64,000 nucleotides of DNA. Origin: an uncultured Eggerthellaceae bacterium (GTDB taxonomy: Bacteria; Actinomycetota; Coriobacteriia; Coriobacteriales; Eggerthellaceae). The position numbers and the translations under genes are program-made. This document shows positions 43,355 through 51,510 of the stretch, one piece after another. Position 1 is the stretch's first letter. The number at the start of each line of letters is the position of its first letter. The stretch lies in the NCBI GenBank assembly GCA_910580205.1, contig CAJTVP010000002.1:94586-158585 (forward strand), given 5' to 3'. The notes beneath the pieces are model-generated. The model was not told where the DNA came from. It searched no databases and was given only the letters and a program-made list of their open reading frames with translations.

Positions 43355-45982
43355 CTATTCCTCGATGTCAAGCGTGAGCCGCGTATCATAGTCAGGTTCG
43401 GGCATTGCTCCCGTCCACTTCTCGACCTGTACGGCTACGTTGTTGTACCCGGATACACCAAGACCATGTGGCTCGCCGCCGCAGAGTATGTTCGGGCTTC
43501 CACCACGATCTATGCCATCATTGCCAAGCAACGGCCACGACCCGTTAGGCACATCAATGCTGCCCGGCATGACGAGTTCGCTCACGCTTACTGGGCGAAG
43601 TATCTTGCCGAAGGGACTGGAGACAAGCACCGCATCTCCTGAAGCTATGCCTCGCTCTTGAGCGTCCTGGGCATTCATGACAACCGGTGCCAAAAACGTC
43701 TCTCGCAGCGTCTCGACGTTGTTGAAGTCGGTACAGGCGCTTCTTGGATAATGCGTATTGAACATAAAGAGAGGATAACTACCATCTTGTTTGAATTCGT
43801 GATATGTGGGATAGGCCTTGTATTCCTCGCCATCGAGGACAGCCGTGTTGAATAGGTCGGCCTTCGCTTGGCAGTAGATCTCGAACTTGCCGCTCTCGGA
43901 ATCGAGCGGGTTCGCATCGGGGTCAGCGATGAAGTCAGCATAGGCGATGCTTTGGTACTGATCGCCCACATGGCGCTCCACCTGATAGATGCCCTTTTCC
44001 TTCAACTCGTTGATACCGATGGCTCCCTGTTGCACCTCTCCATCCACGTCCCATTTCTTCAGGTCTTCCGTGGTGATGGTGACGAGAGGCGAAGAGGTGC
44101 CGTCCGCATACTCGATCTTGGAGTTCTTCAGGCGGTTGAAGAACTGTTGCTCCTCGCTCAAGGGATAGACGTCCTTGGGGTTGTAGCCCAAGCGTTCCAG
44201 CAGCTGTTCTGCTATCCATTGGTCGGTTTTGGCTTCGTAGACGTCGCCGCCGATCTTGGAGTACACCAGCACCATCTCGCGGTCCCGGTCGCCATTTTCG
44301 GCGATGGCATCACGCTCGATGTCGGAGGTGACCGGGAGAATGATGTCGGCGTAAGGAGTAGAGGGTGACGGTACGAAATGCTGGTAGAGGATGAAATCCA
44401 GTTTTCTGTACGCCTCTTCCATTTTCGACGAATTGGTCACCGACCGGGCAGACCCATCACGCGCTGCATAGATGATGCGGATGTCGCAATCCTTTTCCAC
44501 GGGTTCGCTGAGATCTCCCGACCAGCAATAGCCGTTGCTCAGGTATTTGCCGTCGATGATGGCGTCCCATATCTGCAGGCCCTGCACATAGTCGGTCTCC
44601 TCGACAGGCTCGAATCTATCAGCATCGTAAAGCGGCTCAATATCGGGCAACGTGATGTCCTCAGTACCATCATCGCCTGTTGAGATTATCTGAAGAGAGC
44701 ACGGCCCTTGGCGGTCGACCCAATAATTGGAACATGCATTGCCCGGTTTGCCATAATGCCCTCCCATGCAGGCGATGGTCATGTAAGCCTGAGGAAGGTC
44801 TTCTGCGCCGTTGCACCGCGCCCCAGCGTATCCGTGCGAGAGGGTGACGTTCTTACCTTTGGACATCTGCTCGGCAAACCATTCGATGTCCTCAGTCGGC
44901 GTGCCACACAGAGCGGAAGCCCAGGCGGCATCTTTGACGATACCGTCGTAGTCGCCTTCGAGATAGCCTTTGAAGTTCTCGTTCGTAGAGGCGTTTTCAG
45001 GCATCGACTGCTCGTCGAATCCGACGCAGTACCGGTGCAGGAAGTCCCAGTCGATGACGCCGCCCTGTTCTTCGTCGAGCTTGAGCATCGAATGCGCGGC
45101 GCCTAGAAGGAATGCCGTGTCGCCGCCGGGTTTCACCGGAATCCACCGCGCGTCGAGCATTGCGGCTGAGACATTGAAAGAGGGGCCGATGTAGATGAAG
45201 TTTGCTCCGTTGTCCTTTGCTGCCCGGAAGAAGTATGCGGGATTGCCGTTGGAACCCCATCCGGGGTTTTGTCCGCAAAGCACTACCGTATCGGCATTCT
45301 CCATCATATCTAGGCGGTCGTTACCTATGCACTCGTCACCATAGCTGATGCCAAGCAGATCGGTGCTGTAGGTATATGTGCCATAGGATATGGTGTCCGA
45401 TACCGTTAAAAAGCCACCGAGCGCATTAAGCAAAGGAGCTACGCGTTCACGTCCGTTGCTGAGGTTGCAAGGCATGAAAACCGACCGAGGCCCATGCTCG
45501 GTATATGTTTTCTTCAGCTGCCGCGCCACAAGATCGAGCGCCTCGTCCCAGCTGATGCGCACATAGCCTTCTTTACCGCGCAGCTCGCCATGGGGTTCTT
45601 CCACAGACCAGCTGATGCGCTTCATGGGGTATTTGAGGCGATCAGCGCCGTTTTCGAATTCCACGAGGGCGCGGCCGCGTAGACAGCCGCGCTGCTGGGG
45701 GTAGAGTATAGAGTCCGGATGAGTGTCATCAGTCTTTTGCCGCACGACAATGCCGTCCTTCACGAGCGCCTGGTTCATGCAGCGCGTTCCGCAGCCGTGA
45801 AGGCATGCTATGGTCTTCCATTCGCCTGTCGGCTCCTCAAGCGCTTCTTCGTCTGCGAACGCCATGCGGCAATCCTGCCCGTAAAGCGATCCGCTGATTC
45901 CTAGTGCAGCAACGCTCGCCGCACTCGCGGCGATGAACGTTCGCCTGTCTATCTGTCTGTTCTTTATAGATAAAGTGCCCAC
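43355..45982 (-). CDS. Tat-exported molybdopterin oxidoreductase, DmsA-like
   Basis: 875 residues with GTG 45982 behind AGAGAGG. The N-terminus has a Tat signal (DRRTFIAASAASVAALGI). The 4Fe-4S site is CLHGCGTRC...GCLRGRALVEF. The MopB core follows, with ILPVTSDIERDAIAENGDRD, and the C-terminal cofactor domain ends PNGSWPLLGNDGIDRGG. Together with DmsB-, DmsC- and TorD-like neighbours it forms an exported respiratory reductase for an S-oxide, N-oxide or similar acceptor. The exact substrate cannot be read from the sequence. Eggerthellaceae have many such paralogs. Confidence 0.92.
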   Translation of the reverse strand: MGTLSIKNRQIDRRTFIAASAASVAALGISGSLYGQDCRMAFADEEALEEPTGEWKTIACLHGCGTRCMNQALVKDGIVVRQKTDDTHPDSILYPQQRGCLRGRALVEFENGADRLKYPMKRISWSVEEPHGELRGKEGYVRISWDEALDLVARQLKKTYTEHGPRSVFMPCNLSNGRERVAPLLNALGGFLTVSDTISYGTYTYSTDLLGISYGDECIGNDRLDMMENADTVVLCGQNPGWGSNGNPAYFFRAAKDNGANFIYIGPSFNVSAAMLDARWIPVKPGGDTAFLLGAAHSMLKLDEEQGGVIDWDFLHRYCVGFDEQSMPENASTNENFKGYLEGDYDGIVKDAAWASALCGTPTEDIEWFAEQMSKGKNVTLSHGYAGARCNGAEDLPQAYMTIACMGGHYGKPGNACSNYWVDRQGPCSLQIISTGDDGTEDITLPDIEPLYDADRFEPVEETDYVQGLQIWDAIIDGKYLSNGYCWSGDLSEPVEKDCDIRIIYAARDGSARSVTNSSKMEEAYRKLDFILYQHFVPSPSTPYADIILPVTSDIERDAIAENGDRDREMVLVYSKIGGDVYEAKTDQWIAEQLLERLGYNPKDVYPLSEEQQFFNRLKNSKIEYADGTSSPLVTITTEDLKKWDVDGEVQQGAIGINELKEKGIYQVERHVGDQYQSIAYADFIADPDANPLDSESGKFEIYCQAKADLFNTAVLDGEEYKAYPTYHEFKQDGSYPLFMFNTHYPRSACTDFNNVETLRETFLAPVVMNAQDAQERGIASGDAVLVSSPFGKILRPVSVSELVMPGSIDVPNGSWPLLGNDGIDRGGSPNILCGGEPHGLGVSGYNNVAVQVEKWTGAMPEPDYDTRLTLDIEE

Positions 45983-45997
45983 GATATTGCCTCTCTT

Positions 45998-46315
45998 TCA
46001 GTCAAGTATCTTCAATCCGACCACACACAGCACAAGCCCTGCGATGAGGGCGGCACGGACTAAGCTGAATTGCTGATCGCCCGTTGCCATCTCATACAAA
46101 ACCGTGAGTGCAGCGCCTATGCCCACCCACACTGAGTAGGCGGTTCCCAGGGGAATCGTCTTCATCGCCCATGACAGGCCGATCATGCTGAGCGCAAGGG
46201 CACCGAAGAATATGATGGTTGGAACGACAGAGCTGAAATGCTCAGACTTTCCAAGAGCTACTGCCCAAACTGATTCCATCACTCCGGCAGCTATGAGCAC
46301 CGTCCATGCCATCAT
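45998..46315 (-). CDS. SMR-family exporter, SugE/Gdx-like
   Basis: 105 residues from the ATGATG at 46315/46312, behind AGAGGAACG. Four short membrane helices; GVMESVWAVALG carries the essential Glu (in the helix-1 GLxE position), and LSWAMKTIPLGTAYSVWVG is the SMR signature. The sequence is closer to SugE/Gdx guanidinium exporters than to EmrE. It is embedded in the dms-like operon between the anchor and catalytic genes, an odd place. It may export the amine product or a toxic analogue (inference). Confidence 0.85.
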   Translation of the reverse strand: MMAWTVLIAAGVMESVWAVALGKSEHFSSVVPTIIFFGALALSMIGLSWAMKTIPLGTAYSVWVGIGAALTVLYEMATGDQQFSLVRAALIAGLVLCVVGLKILD

Positions 46316-46379
46316 CGTTCCTCTTCTCGTCTGTTGCCGATCTGCAGTCTTCTTCAACGTCTCCATGGGCTTTTCCCGA

Positions 46380-47180
46380 TCAAGCGATGGAGTAGAATCC
46401 GAAGCGAGCAGCGATGACAGCTAAGAGCATGAGCGCAAATATGATGGTTTCGTACGTGCTCGTTGTGGAAATGGCTGCTGCAGCATCTGATGATGTCGTT
46501 TTGGCGTCATCAGAGTTGACACCTTTTCTCAGCTGACGCAATTCTGCAATACCCGCTCCTGCACCAATGATCGCACAGACAATGAAAGCTCCCAGTTGAA
46601 CAGGGAACTGGGAGAAGACGGCAGCCTCTGAAAGCGCGGCAATGATGAAGAGCGCAATAAGGACGACGGCTATGACCGTGTTCTCGCGTGCGCGCAAGGA
46701 AGCATTGAAGGCAAGGGAGAAAACCGAGCCCAGTGCCAGATCACCAAGTATGAACTGGAAAAAAGTGGAGGGGCTCATCCAAGGAGCGACGCCATAGCTT
46801 GTAAAGTAAGCGTAAGCGGTCACTGCGAGAAGGGCTGCGCCACAGATCGAGGCAACAATGGGGAGGATCATCCCCTTGGCCTTCCCTGCCTTTAGAAGAG
46901 CCGCGTCTATTAACAGCAAAATGCCGAATGCTATCGAACAGTACGCCTCCAGGGTGATACCTGCCGTCGGATTCGCGAAAGCGTTCATGAACCGCTCGGG
47001 ACGGCCAAGATGAAAAAGCACGCAAATCATTCCGAGGCCTAAGAGAACGAGGCAAACAAGCGAAAAGAGCCAGCTTCTTCGCCCGTTTTTCGACACAAAG
47101 CCGAAGACAGTCGACATGACGAAACCTCCTGCCGAAAGTCCCGTCAGCACAGTAAAGAGAAGCAGTGGCAATTCCGTCAT
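46380..47180 (-). CDS. DmsC-like membrane anchor
   Basis: 266 residues from ATG 47180, 6 bases after AAGGAGG. Eight hydrophobic segments are visible, starting ELPLLLFTVLTGLSAGGFV. The HLGRPERFMNAFANPTAG segment in the first third is the conserved DmsC loop. It is the quinol-oxidising membrane subunit. First gene of the five-gene operon on the minus strand. Confidence 0.88.
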   Translation of the reverse strand: MTELPLLLFTVLTGLSAGGFVMSTVFGFVSKNGRRSWLFSLVCLVLLGLGMICVLFHLGRPERFMNAFANPTAGITLEAYCSIAFGILLLIDAALLKAGKAKGMILPIVASICGAALLAVTAYAYFTSYGVAPWMSPSTFFQFILGDLALGSVFSLAFNASLRARENTVIAVVLIALFIIAALSEAAVFSQFPVQLGAFIVCAIIGAGAGIAELRQLRKGVNSDDAKTTSSDAAAAISTTSTYETIIFALMLLAVIAARFGFYSIA

Positions 47181-47199
47181 AGACAACCTCCTTCGTCTG

Positions 47200-47303
47200 T
47201 CTCCTGCCGAAAATAAAAAAACACCCAGAACAAACTCTCATCTTCGAAGGCCTAACGATGAAAGCTGTTCCGAGTGTTCGGAACCCTACCCGGCGGCAGG
47301 AGA
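47200..47303 (-). promoter_or_regulatory. Structured 5' leader with terminator, candidate riboswitch or attenuator
   Basis: Read on the minus strand, an outer 10-bp stem (TCTCCTGCCG, 47303-47294; CGGCAGGAGA, 47209-47200) encloses a long inner hairpin (ACAC...GTGT, GAACA/TGTTC, TCATC/GATGA; 47277-47221) that ends directly in TTTTTTATTT. The inner part is an intrinsic terminator 40 bases before the DmsC start. This arrangement suggests conditional termination. It matches no riboswitch class I can recall, including the Moco motif. Confidence 0.6.
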
Positions 47304-47322
47304 TCGGTATTCAGTTATCAAA

Positions 47323-47351
47323 AAAGTAGCACATCTTTCATAATTTGACAA
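47323..47351 (-). promoter_or_regulatory. Candidate promoter of the dms-like operon
   Basis: TTGTCA (47351-47346), 17-base spacer, TACTTT (47328-47323) on the minus strand, placing transcription start about 10 bases before the outer stem of the leader. The -10 is a weak match. Confidence 0.35.
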
Positions 47352-47372
47352 TCATGTCAGGCATATGTCACA

Positions 47373-47798
47373 TGTCAGGGGACGGGGATGATGGCATAGT
47401 CATGATCGACATGTTTCACTGCTGGCTGAATGATGCCGCGTCCGATTCCGGTCAGACGTTCCAATTGCCTGATCGATATCCCCATTCCATGCAGACGCCT
47501 CAAGGCGCGGTCTCGTTCTGGCTTATCCATCGCCGCTATCTCATCTGCGAAAGAATCGCCCTCTTCCCTATCCTGCGGGTTCAGGTGGATATAGCGCACG
47601 GGCCTTGCATGCGCTGACGAGCTTGCCGACAAAGCGGGACCTGCCCTCATCATCTTCGAACATCGCTTTCCGTCCGGTGTCACTCGCTGTCGCATGATAG
47701 ATGCCGGGTGAGGATTTGCGGCGCGCTGATCGTGGGCAATTGAACCCCTGTCGTCGGTGGGTTTCTGGATATCATGCCATCATCCCCGTCCCCTGACA
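47373..47798 (-). mobile_element. Internally deleted Y1-transposase (RAYT-like) element
   Basis: Bounded by inverted ends (tgtcaggggacggggatgat... and its inverse) identical over about 25 bases to those of the full copy at 51511-52360. Inside, the transposase frame keeps its N-terminus (IYHATASDTGRKAMFEDDEG, in a second frame) and C-terminus (FADEIAAMDKPERDRALRRL) but lacks the middle, including the HUH motif and catalytic Tyr. It is non-autonomous. It abuts the 3' end of fpg and has changed its C-terminus. Confidence 0.75.
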
Positions 47799-48636
47799 TG
47801 CCCTGACATGATTCGCATGAGCAAGCGGGACAGTAGGTGCTGCCGCGACCGCCGACGACGATGCGCTTCAACTCGCTGCCGCAGACGGGGCACGGCTCGC
47901 CGGCGCGGCCGTACACCTGCAGGTGCCCGGCGTTGCGGTATTCTCGGCCCTTGCCCGCGAGGTAATCCTCAAGGGTCATCGAGCTTTTCTCGATGAAGTG
48001 CTCGAGGCGATCGGGGATGGCCGCGGCCAGCCTCTCCCAGTCATTATCGGTGAGGCTCGCGGCCGGACGGTCGGGCGCGATGCGGGCAGCGAAGAGGATC
48101 TCGTCGGCGTATATGTTCCCGATGCCCGCCACGACCCCCTGGTCGAGCAGGCATTCTTTGACGGCCTTCCTCCGCTTCCCGAAGCGTCCCTGCAAATATG
48201 CTGCGTCGAGTCCTTCGTCCACGGGCTCGATCCCCAGCTTACCCATGCCGCTCAGCTCGTCGGGCTCGCCTGCTTGGAACAGCCACAGCCTCCCGAAGCG
48301 GCGGCTGTCCGAGAAGCGCAGCTCGCACCCGTCGTCCAGTGCGAAGACCACATGGGTGTGCTTCTCCTCGGCCTGATCGGCATCGGCAAGGAGGAAGCAG
48401 CCGGTCATGCGCAGGTGCGCCACGATGCGCCGGCCGTCTTCCAAGACGAAGACGAGGTACTTTCCCCTCCGCTCGATGCGATCGAACTTCGCCCCCTCCA
48501 GCAGCGAGGCGAACGCGGCAGCGCCCGGGTGCGCCACCACCTCCGGCCGCCGGACGTCGACGCCGCGGATGGCGCGGCCCTCGACCTCGGGCTCCAGCAC
48601 GCGGCGGATGGTCTCTACCTCGGGCATCTCCGGCAT
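47680..48636 (-). CDS. mutM: Formamidopyrimidine-DNA glycosylase, C-terminus extended by element
   Basis: The start is ATG 48636, giving MPEMPEVETIRR, where Pro2 is the catalytic nucleophile and Glu3 assists; the frame start at 48645 would hide it. The middle has the H2TH region (LLDQGVVAGIGNIYADE) and the C-terminus the zinc finger (CPVCGSELKRIVVGGRGS, YCPAC). It removes oxidised purines such as 8-oxoG. After the zinc finger, where normal proteins end, the frame continues about 45 residues into the inverted end and body of the adjacent Y1 element. The enzyme core is intact. Confidence 0.92.
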   Translation of the reverse strand: MPEMPEVETIRRVLEPEVEGRAIRGVDVRRPEVVAHPGAAAFASLLEGAKFDRIERRGKYLVFVLEDGRRIVAHLRMTGCFLLADADQAEEKHTHVVFALDDGCELRFSDSRRFGRLWLFQAGEPDELSGMGKLGIEPVDEGLDAAYLQGRFGKRRKAVKECLLDQGVVAGIGNIYADEILFAARIAPDRPAASLTDNDWERLAAAIPDRLEHFIEKSSMTLEDYLAGKGREYRNAGHLQVYGRAGEPCPVCGSELKRIVVGGRGSTYCPACSCESCQGMSGDGDDGMISRNPPTTGVQLPTISAPQILTRHLSCDSE

Positions 48637-48660
48637 GGCTCTCAACTCCTTGCGGTTCGA

Positions 48661-49305
48661 TCACAGGCTGAGGCGTCCCTGGGCGCCTGGCCCGGCCCAG
48701 CGGCCGTGGTGGATGTGGCCGACGGGACTCGCGCTGCACTGTTCGGGCAGCCGCTCGTCGGGATTCGGGTGGCCTACCCCGATGAAGCACGGCGTCATCC
48801 AGCCCGCAGGAACTCCCAGGACCTCCAGCACCACGTCGTGCTCGCGGTTGAGCGGGATGCGCAGCGAGCAGCCCAGGCTCTCGTCGGTGGCCGCGAGCAT
48901 CATGTTCTCCGCGACGCACCAGGCATCTGCCAGCGGGTTCAGTTTGCTCACCCACTCGGCGTTGAGCTTCTTGCAGCGGAACAGCGGGACGATCACGTAA
49001 GGGCATTCCACGAGCATGGTGTATTGGCGCGGCATGGCGTAGGCGTACATCTTCTGAGAGAGGTTGAGCTGCCGATTCTCGTAGCGGCTCTCATCGAAGC
49101 GCTGCACCACCCGTTTGGCGTAGGCGAAGGCGCGCTTCTTGTCCTTGCGTTCGTGCAAGACGATGAACTGCCAGTCACGCCAGTGGTCCCACGTGGGCGC
49201 CTTCATGCCCGCCTCGATGATGCGCTCGATGGACGCGAACTCCACCGGCGCGTCGGTGAACTCGCGCACCGTCCTCCTTCTGTCGACGACTTCCCTGAAC
49301 TCCAT
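48661..49305 (-). CDS. Nitroreductase-family protein
   Basis: 214 residues from ATG 49305, 5 bases after AGGAGG. MEFREVVDRRRTVREFTDAP and the APTWDHWRDWQFIVL segment are the FMN-binding N-terminal motifs; the dimer swap helix follows. The C-terminus has GVPAGWMTPCFIGVGHPN. It reduces an organic acceptor with NAD(P)H through FMN; substrate unknown. It is the last gene of the MarR/radical-SAM operon and 9 bases from the second nitroreductase. Confidence 0.88.
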   Translation of the reverse strand: MEFREVVDRRRTVREFTDAPVEFASIERIIEAGMKAPTWDHWRDWQFIVLHERKDKKRAFAYAKRVVQRFDESRYENRQLNLSQKMYAYAMPRQYTMLVECPYVIVPLFRCKKLNAEWVSKLNPLADAWCVAENMMLAATDESLGCSLRIPLNREHDVVLEVLGVPAGWMTPCFIGVGHPNPDERLPEQCSASPVGHIHHGRWAGPGAQGRLSL

Positions 49306-49314
49306 CGGCACCTC

Positions 49315-49914
49315 CTACCACGCGTTCCAGTGGGTCTTCTTCTCCACCGTGGCCTCCACCTGTTCAGGCACCTCGGCATCGGTGGCGGCATGGCCCAGCA
49401 TCACGAGGGCCGGCAGGTAGTAACCCTCCGGCACGCCCAAGTAAGCGCGGATCTCTTCCGGCTCCTTCTTCATGGGCACGTGCACCACCGATCCCAGGCC
49501 CTCCGCCGTGGCGGCCAGGAGCATGTTCTCGATGAGCGCCCAGGTGGCGCCGAAGTCGTTCAGGCCCCACTCTCCCTTCTCGCCGCCGATGGGATACTTC
49601 TGCTTGAAATAGGGAGCGATGATGCAGGCGGCCTCGGCCACCATGGAGCGCTGGCGCGGGTAGGCTATCTTCATCATCTGCTGCTGGGGGCTTTTGGGCT
49701 CTTTGAAGCGGCAGGGCAAGTTGCGGATGTGCTTCGAGAGCCCCTCGATGCGCTCGCGGTCGGTGAGAGCCACCAGCTCCCAGCGGCGTTGGTGGTTCGA
49801 GGAGGGGGCGGCCAGGCCCGCGGCCAAGATGCGCTCGACCGTGGCGGCCGCGATGGGTTCGTCGGTGAATTGGCGGATGCTGTGCCGCTTCTCGATCGCT
49901 TCGTAGAGTTCCAT
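49315..49914 (-). CDS. Nitroreductase-family protein
   Basis: 199 residues from ATG 49914 (GGAAAGGA upstream); the longer frame is not supported. MELYEAIEKRHSIRQFTDEP and LAAPSSNHQRRWELVAL are FMN contacts, and the C-terminus has GVPEGYYLPALVMLGHAA. A diverged paralog of the downstream gene. Oddly, ALIENMLLAATAEGLGSVVH is closely similar to the neighbour's equivalent segment, so tandem duplication is likely. Confidence 0.88.
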   Translation of the reverse strand: MELYEAIEKRHSIRQFTDEPIAAATVERILAAGLAAPSSNHQRRWELVALTDRERIEGLSKHIRNLPCRFKEPKSPQQQMMKIAYPRQRSMVAEAACIIAPYFKQKYPIGGEKGEWGLNDFGATWALIENMLLAATAEGLGSVVHVPMKKEPEEIRAYLGVPEGYYLPALVMLGHAATDAEVPEQVEATVEKKTHWNAW

Positions 49915-49930
49915 GATGTCCGTTCCTTTC

Positions 49931-50869
49931 CTATGGGCGGTTCTCTGCGGCCTTGCGGGCCGATTTCTTGATCTTCTCGTGGTAGAAGAAGTTGACGATG
50001 GCTGGCGGCGCGTCGAAGGAGCGCTCCATAGTGTCATCGTTCACCACGTAGTCGAGTCCCCGGGCCTGCGCGAAGGCGGCGATCTCCGAGTCCAGTTCCT
50101 GCCAGAAGGACGTGTCGCCCTTCCGGTAGATGGCGTCGTAGAGCGGTGTCAGATCAGGGCGGGCCTCGGCGACCCAGGCCAGGATGTCGGCCTTGAACGC
50201 CCCGCGCAGGTTCAGGTTCTCCAGCCAGACGAGGTTGCATATCCCGCGCACCCGCTCCACGATGGCGCCCACGTCGGTGATGCCCGGGAAGATGGGCGAA
50301 ACGAAGCAGGTGGTGCGCACGCCCGCGTCGTGGAACGCCTCCATGGCGGCCAGCCGGCGCTCGATGGGGGCGCCCCGGTCCATAGCGGCGCGGAAGCCTT
50401 CGTCCAGCGTGTTCACGGAGAAGCCCACCCGGGCATCCGAGAACTGGGAGATGAGGTCCAGGTCGCGCAGCACCAGGTCGGACTTCGTCTGGATGGAGAG
50501 CTTCACGCTCACGCCCCTCAGCTCTTCCAGGAGGGCGCGGGTGCGGCGGTGTTCGGCCTCCTCGGGCAGGTACGGATCGGTGACCGAGCCGATGAACACC
50601 TCCTTGCCAGCGTACTTCTCCGGTCGTTTGATGGGCGGCCACAGCTTCACGTCGAGGAACTCTCCCCATGCCTCGTCATGGCCGGTGAAGCGCTTCATGA
50701 AGCTGGCGTAGCAGTAGCGGCATCCGTGGGTGCAGCCGGTGTAGGGATTCGCCGAGAAGTCGCACACCGGCAGGTTCGATGTGGTGAGGATGCCCTTGGC
50801 CTGCACCTCGCGTACCGTCGGCCCCGCGGCTGGGGCCAGGGGCGGCAGGGCGCTTGCGGTCGTTTCCAT
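49931..50869 (-). CDS. SPL-like radical SAM protein
   Basis: 312 residues. The radical-SAM cluster motif GCTHGCRYCYASFMKRF binds the 4Fe-4S centre; SANPYTGC before it and IGSVTDPYLPEEAEHRRTRA after it match the spore-photoproduct-lyase-like family. Substrate is unknown. It starts directly after the MarR stop and is followed after 16 bases by two nitroreductases, so all are one operon under the MarR operator. Confidence 0.85.
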   Translation of the reverse strand: METTASALPPLAPAAGPTVREVQAKGILTTSNLPVCDFSANPYTGCTHGCRYCYASFMKRFTGHDEAWGEFLDVKLWPPIKRPEKYAGKEVFIGSVTDPYLPEEAEHRRTRALLEELRGVSVKLSIQTKSDLVLRDLDLISQFSDARVGFSVNTLDEGFRAAMDRGAPIERRLAAMEAFHDAGVRTTCFVSPIFPGITDVGAIVERVRGICNLVWLENLNLRGAFKADILAWVAEARPDLTPLYDAIYRKGDTSFWQELDSEIAAFAQARGLDYVVNDDTMERSFDAPPAIVNFFYHEKIKKSARKAAENRP

Positions 50870-51349
50870 CTACTCGCCTTCTTCCTGGTCGAACAGCTCG
50901 GCGAGCCGGTCGGTGAACCGCCGCGACAGGTCGAGGAGCGTCGCCTGCTCCTCCTCGGTGAACATCGCCATGGCCGTGTCCTCCGACCACGTGATGTGCC
51001 GGATGGGACGCTCATAGCGCGCTCGCCCAGCCTCGGTCAGGCGCACCACTCGCTCCCGCTTGTCGGCGGCGCTCGGCTCCGTGACCGCGCAACCCTCCTT
51101 CACCAGCCGCCCCACGATGAGGCTCACCGTCTGCTTCGACTCGAAGGTGCGCTCGCAGATGTCGCGCTGGGTGAGGCCGTCCTTCGCGTAGAAGAGGGCG
51201 TTGACCACCAGAAGCGTGTTCATGAGCATGCCGTGGCGCTTGGCGAAGGCGTCGTAGAGCGCGAACTGCTCGTCGCGCAGCATGGCGTAGCGGAAGGCGG
51301 CGCGACGAGCCTGCTTGTCGGGATCTTCGCGCATCGTCGGCCTGGTCAT
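50870..51349 (-). CDS. MarR-family repressor
   Basis: 159 residues from ATG 51349, with GGAGGAG upstream. GLTQRDICERTFESKQTVSL and IVGRLVKEGCAV form the recognition helix, and DKRERVVRLTEAGR is the wing. It presumably represses its own operon through the palindrome at 51455-51474. Its ATG overlaps the stop of a 27-codon upstream ORF (ATGA). Confidence 0.88.
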   Translation of the reverse strand: MTRPTMREDPDKQARRAAFRYAMLRDEQFALYDAFAKRHGMLMNTLLVVNALFYAKDGLTQRDICERTFESKQTVSLIVGRLVKEGCAVTEPSAADKRERVVRLTEAGRARYERPIRHITWSEDTAMAMFTEEEQATLLDLSRRFTDRLAELFDQEEGE

Positions 51350-51429
51350 AGCTCCTCCGCCCGGCAATGGGGCTCGGAAGCCGCAGGGAAGCTCAGGTAG
51401 TCTTCCAGGTCGGCGATCACAGCTTTCAC
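51346..51429 (-). CDS. 27-residue upstream ORF coupled to marR
   Basis: GTG 51429 lies 5 bases after AAGGAGG; the frame (starts MKAVIADLEDYLSFP, ends RAEEL) stops at TGA overlapping the marR ATG. A good ribosome site plus the ATGA overlap suggest it is translated and couples marR translation. Too short for usual gene calls; may have no function beyond coupling. Confidence 0.5.
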   Translation of the reverse strand: MKAVIADLEDYLSFPAASEPHCRAEEL

Positions 51430-51454
51430 CTGCGCCTCCTTGATGTCTCCTTAG

Positions 51455-51503
51455 ATAGTCAATATATTGACTATATAATCGCGCCGCTGCGACCTCTTGT
51501 CAA
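51455..51503 (-). promoter_or_regulatory. Promoter and palindromic operator of the marR operon
   Basis: On the minus strand, TTGACA (51503-51498), 17-base spacer, GATTAT (51480-51475), followed at once by a perfect 20-base palindrome (atagtcaat at attgactat, 51455-51474) covering the likely transcription start. Classic arrangement for MarR autorepression. Confidence 0.75.
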
Positions 51504-51510
51504 GGCTGCG

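Noticed and set aside
47200..47303. Known molybdenum-cofactor riboswitch upstream of the dms-like operon
   Set aside because: The conserved Moco-RNA core is not recognisable; only the general leader-plus-terminator layout is present.
47923..49971. 682-codon plus-strand ORF over fpg and nitroreductase genes
   Set aside because: It is antisense to three genes with clear catalytic motifs; long frames are expected opposite GC-rich coding sequence.
49913..51400. 495-codon plus-strand ORF over the radical SAM and marR genes
   Set aside because: Antisense to genes with CxxxCxxC and HTH motifs; no ribosome site; biased shadow composition.
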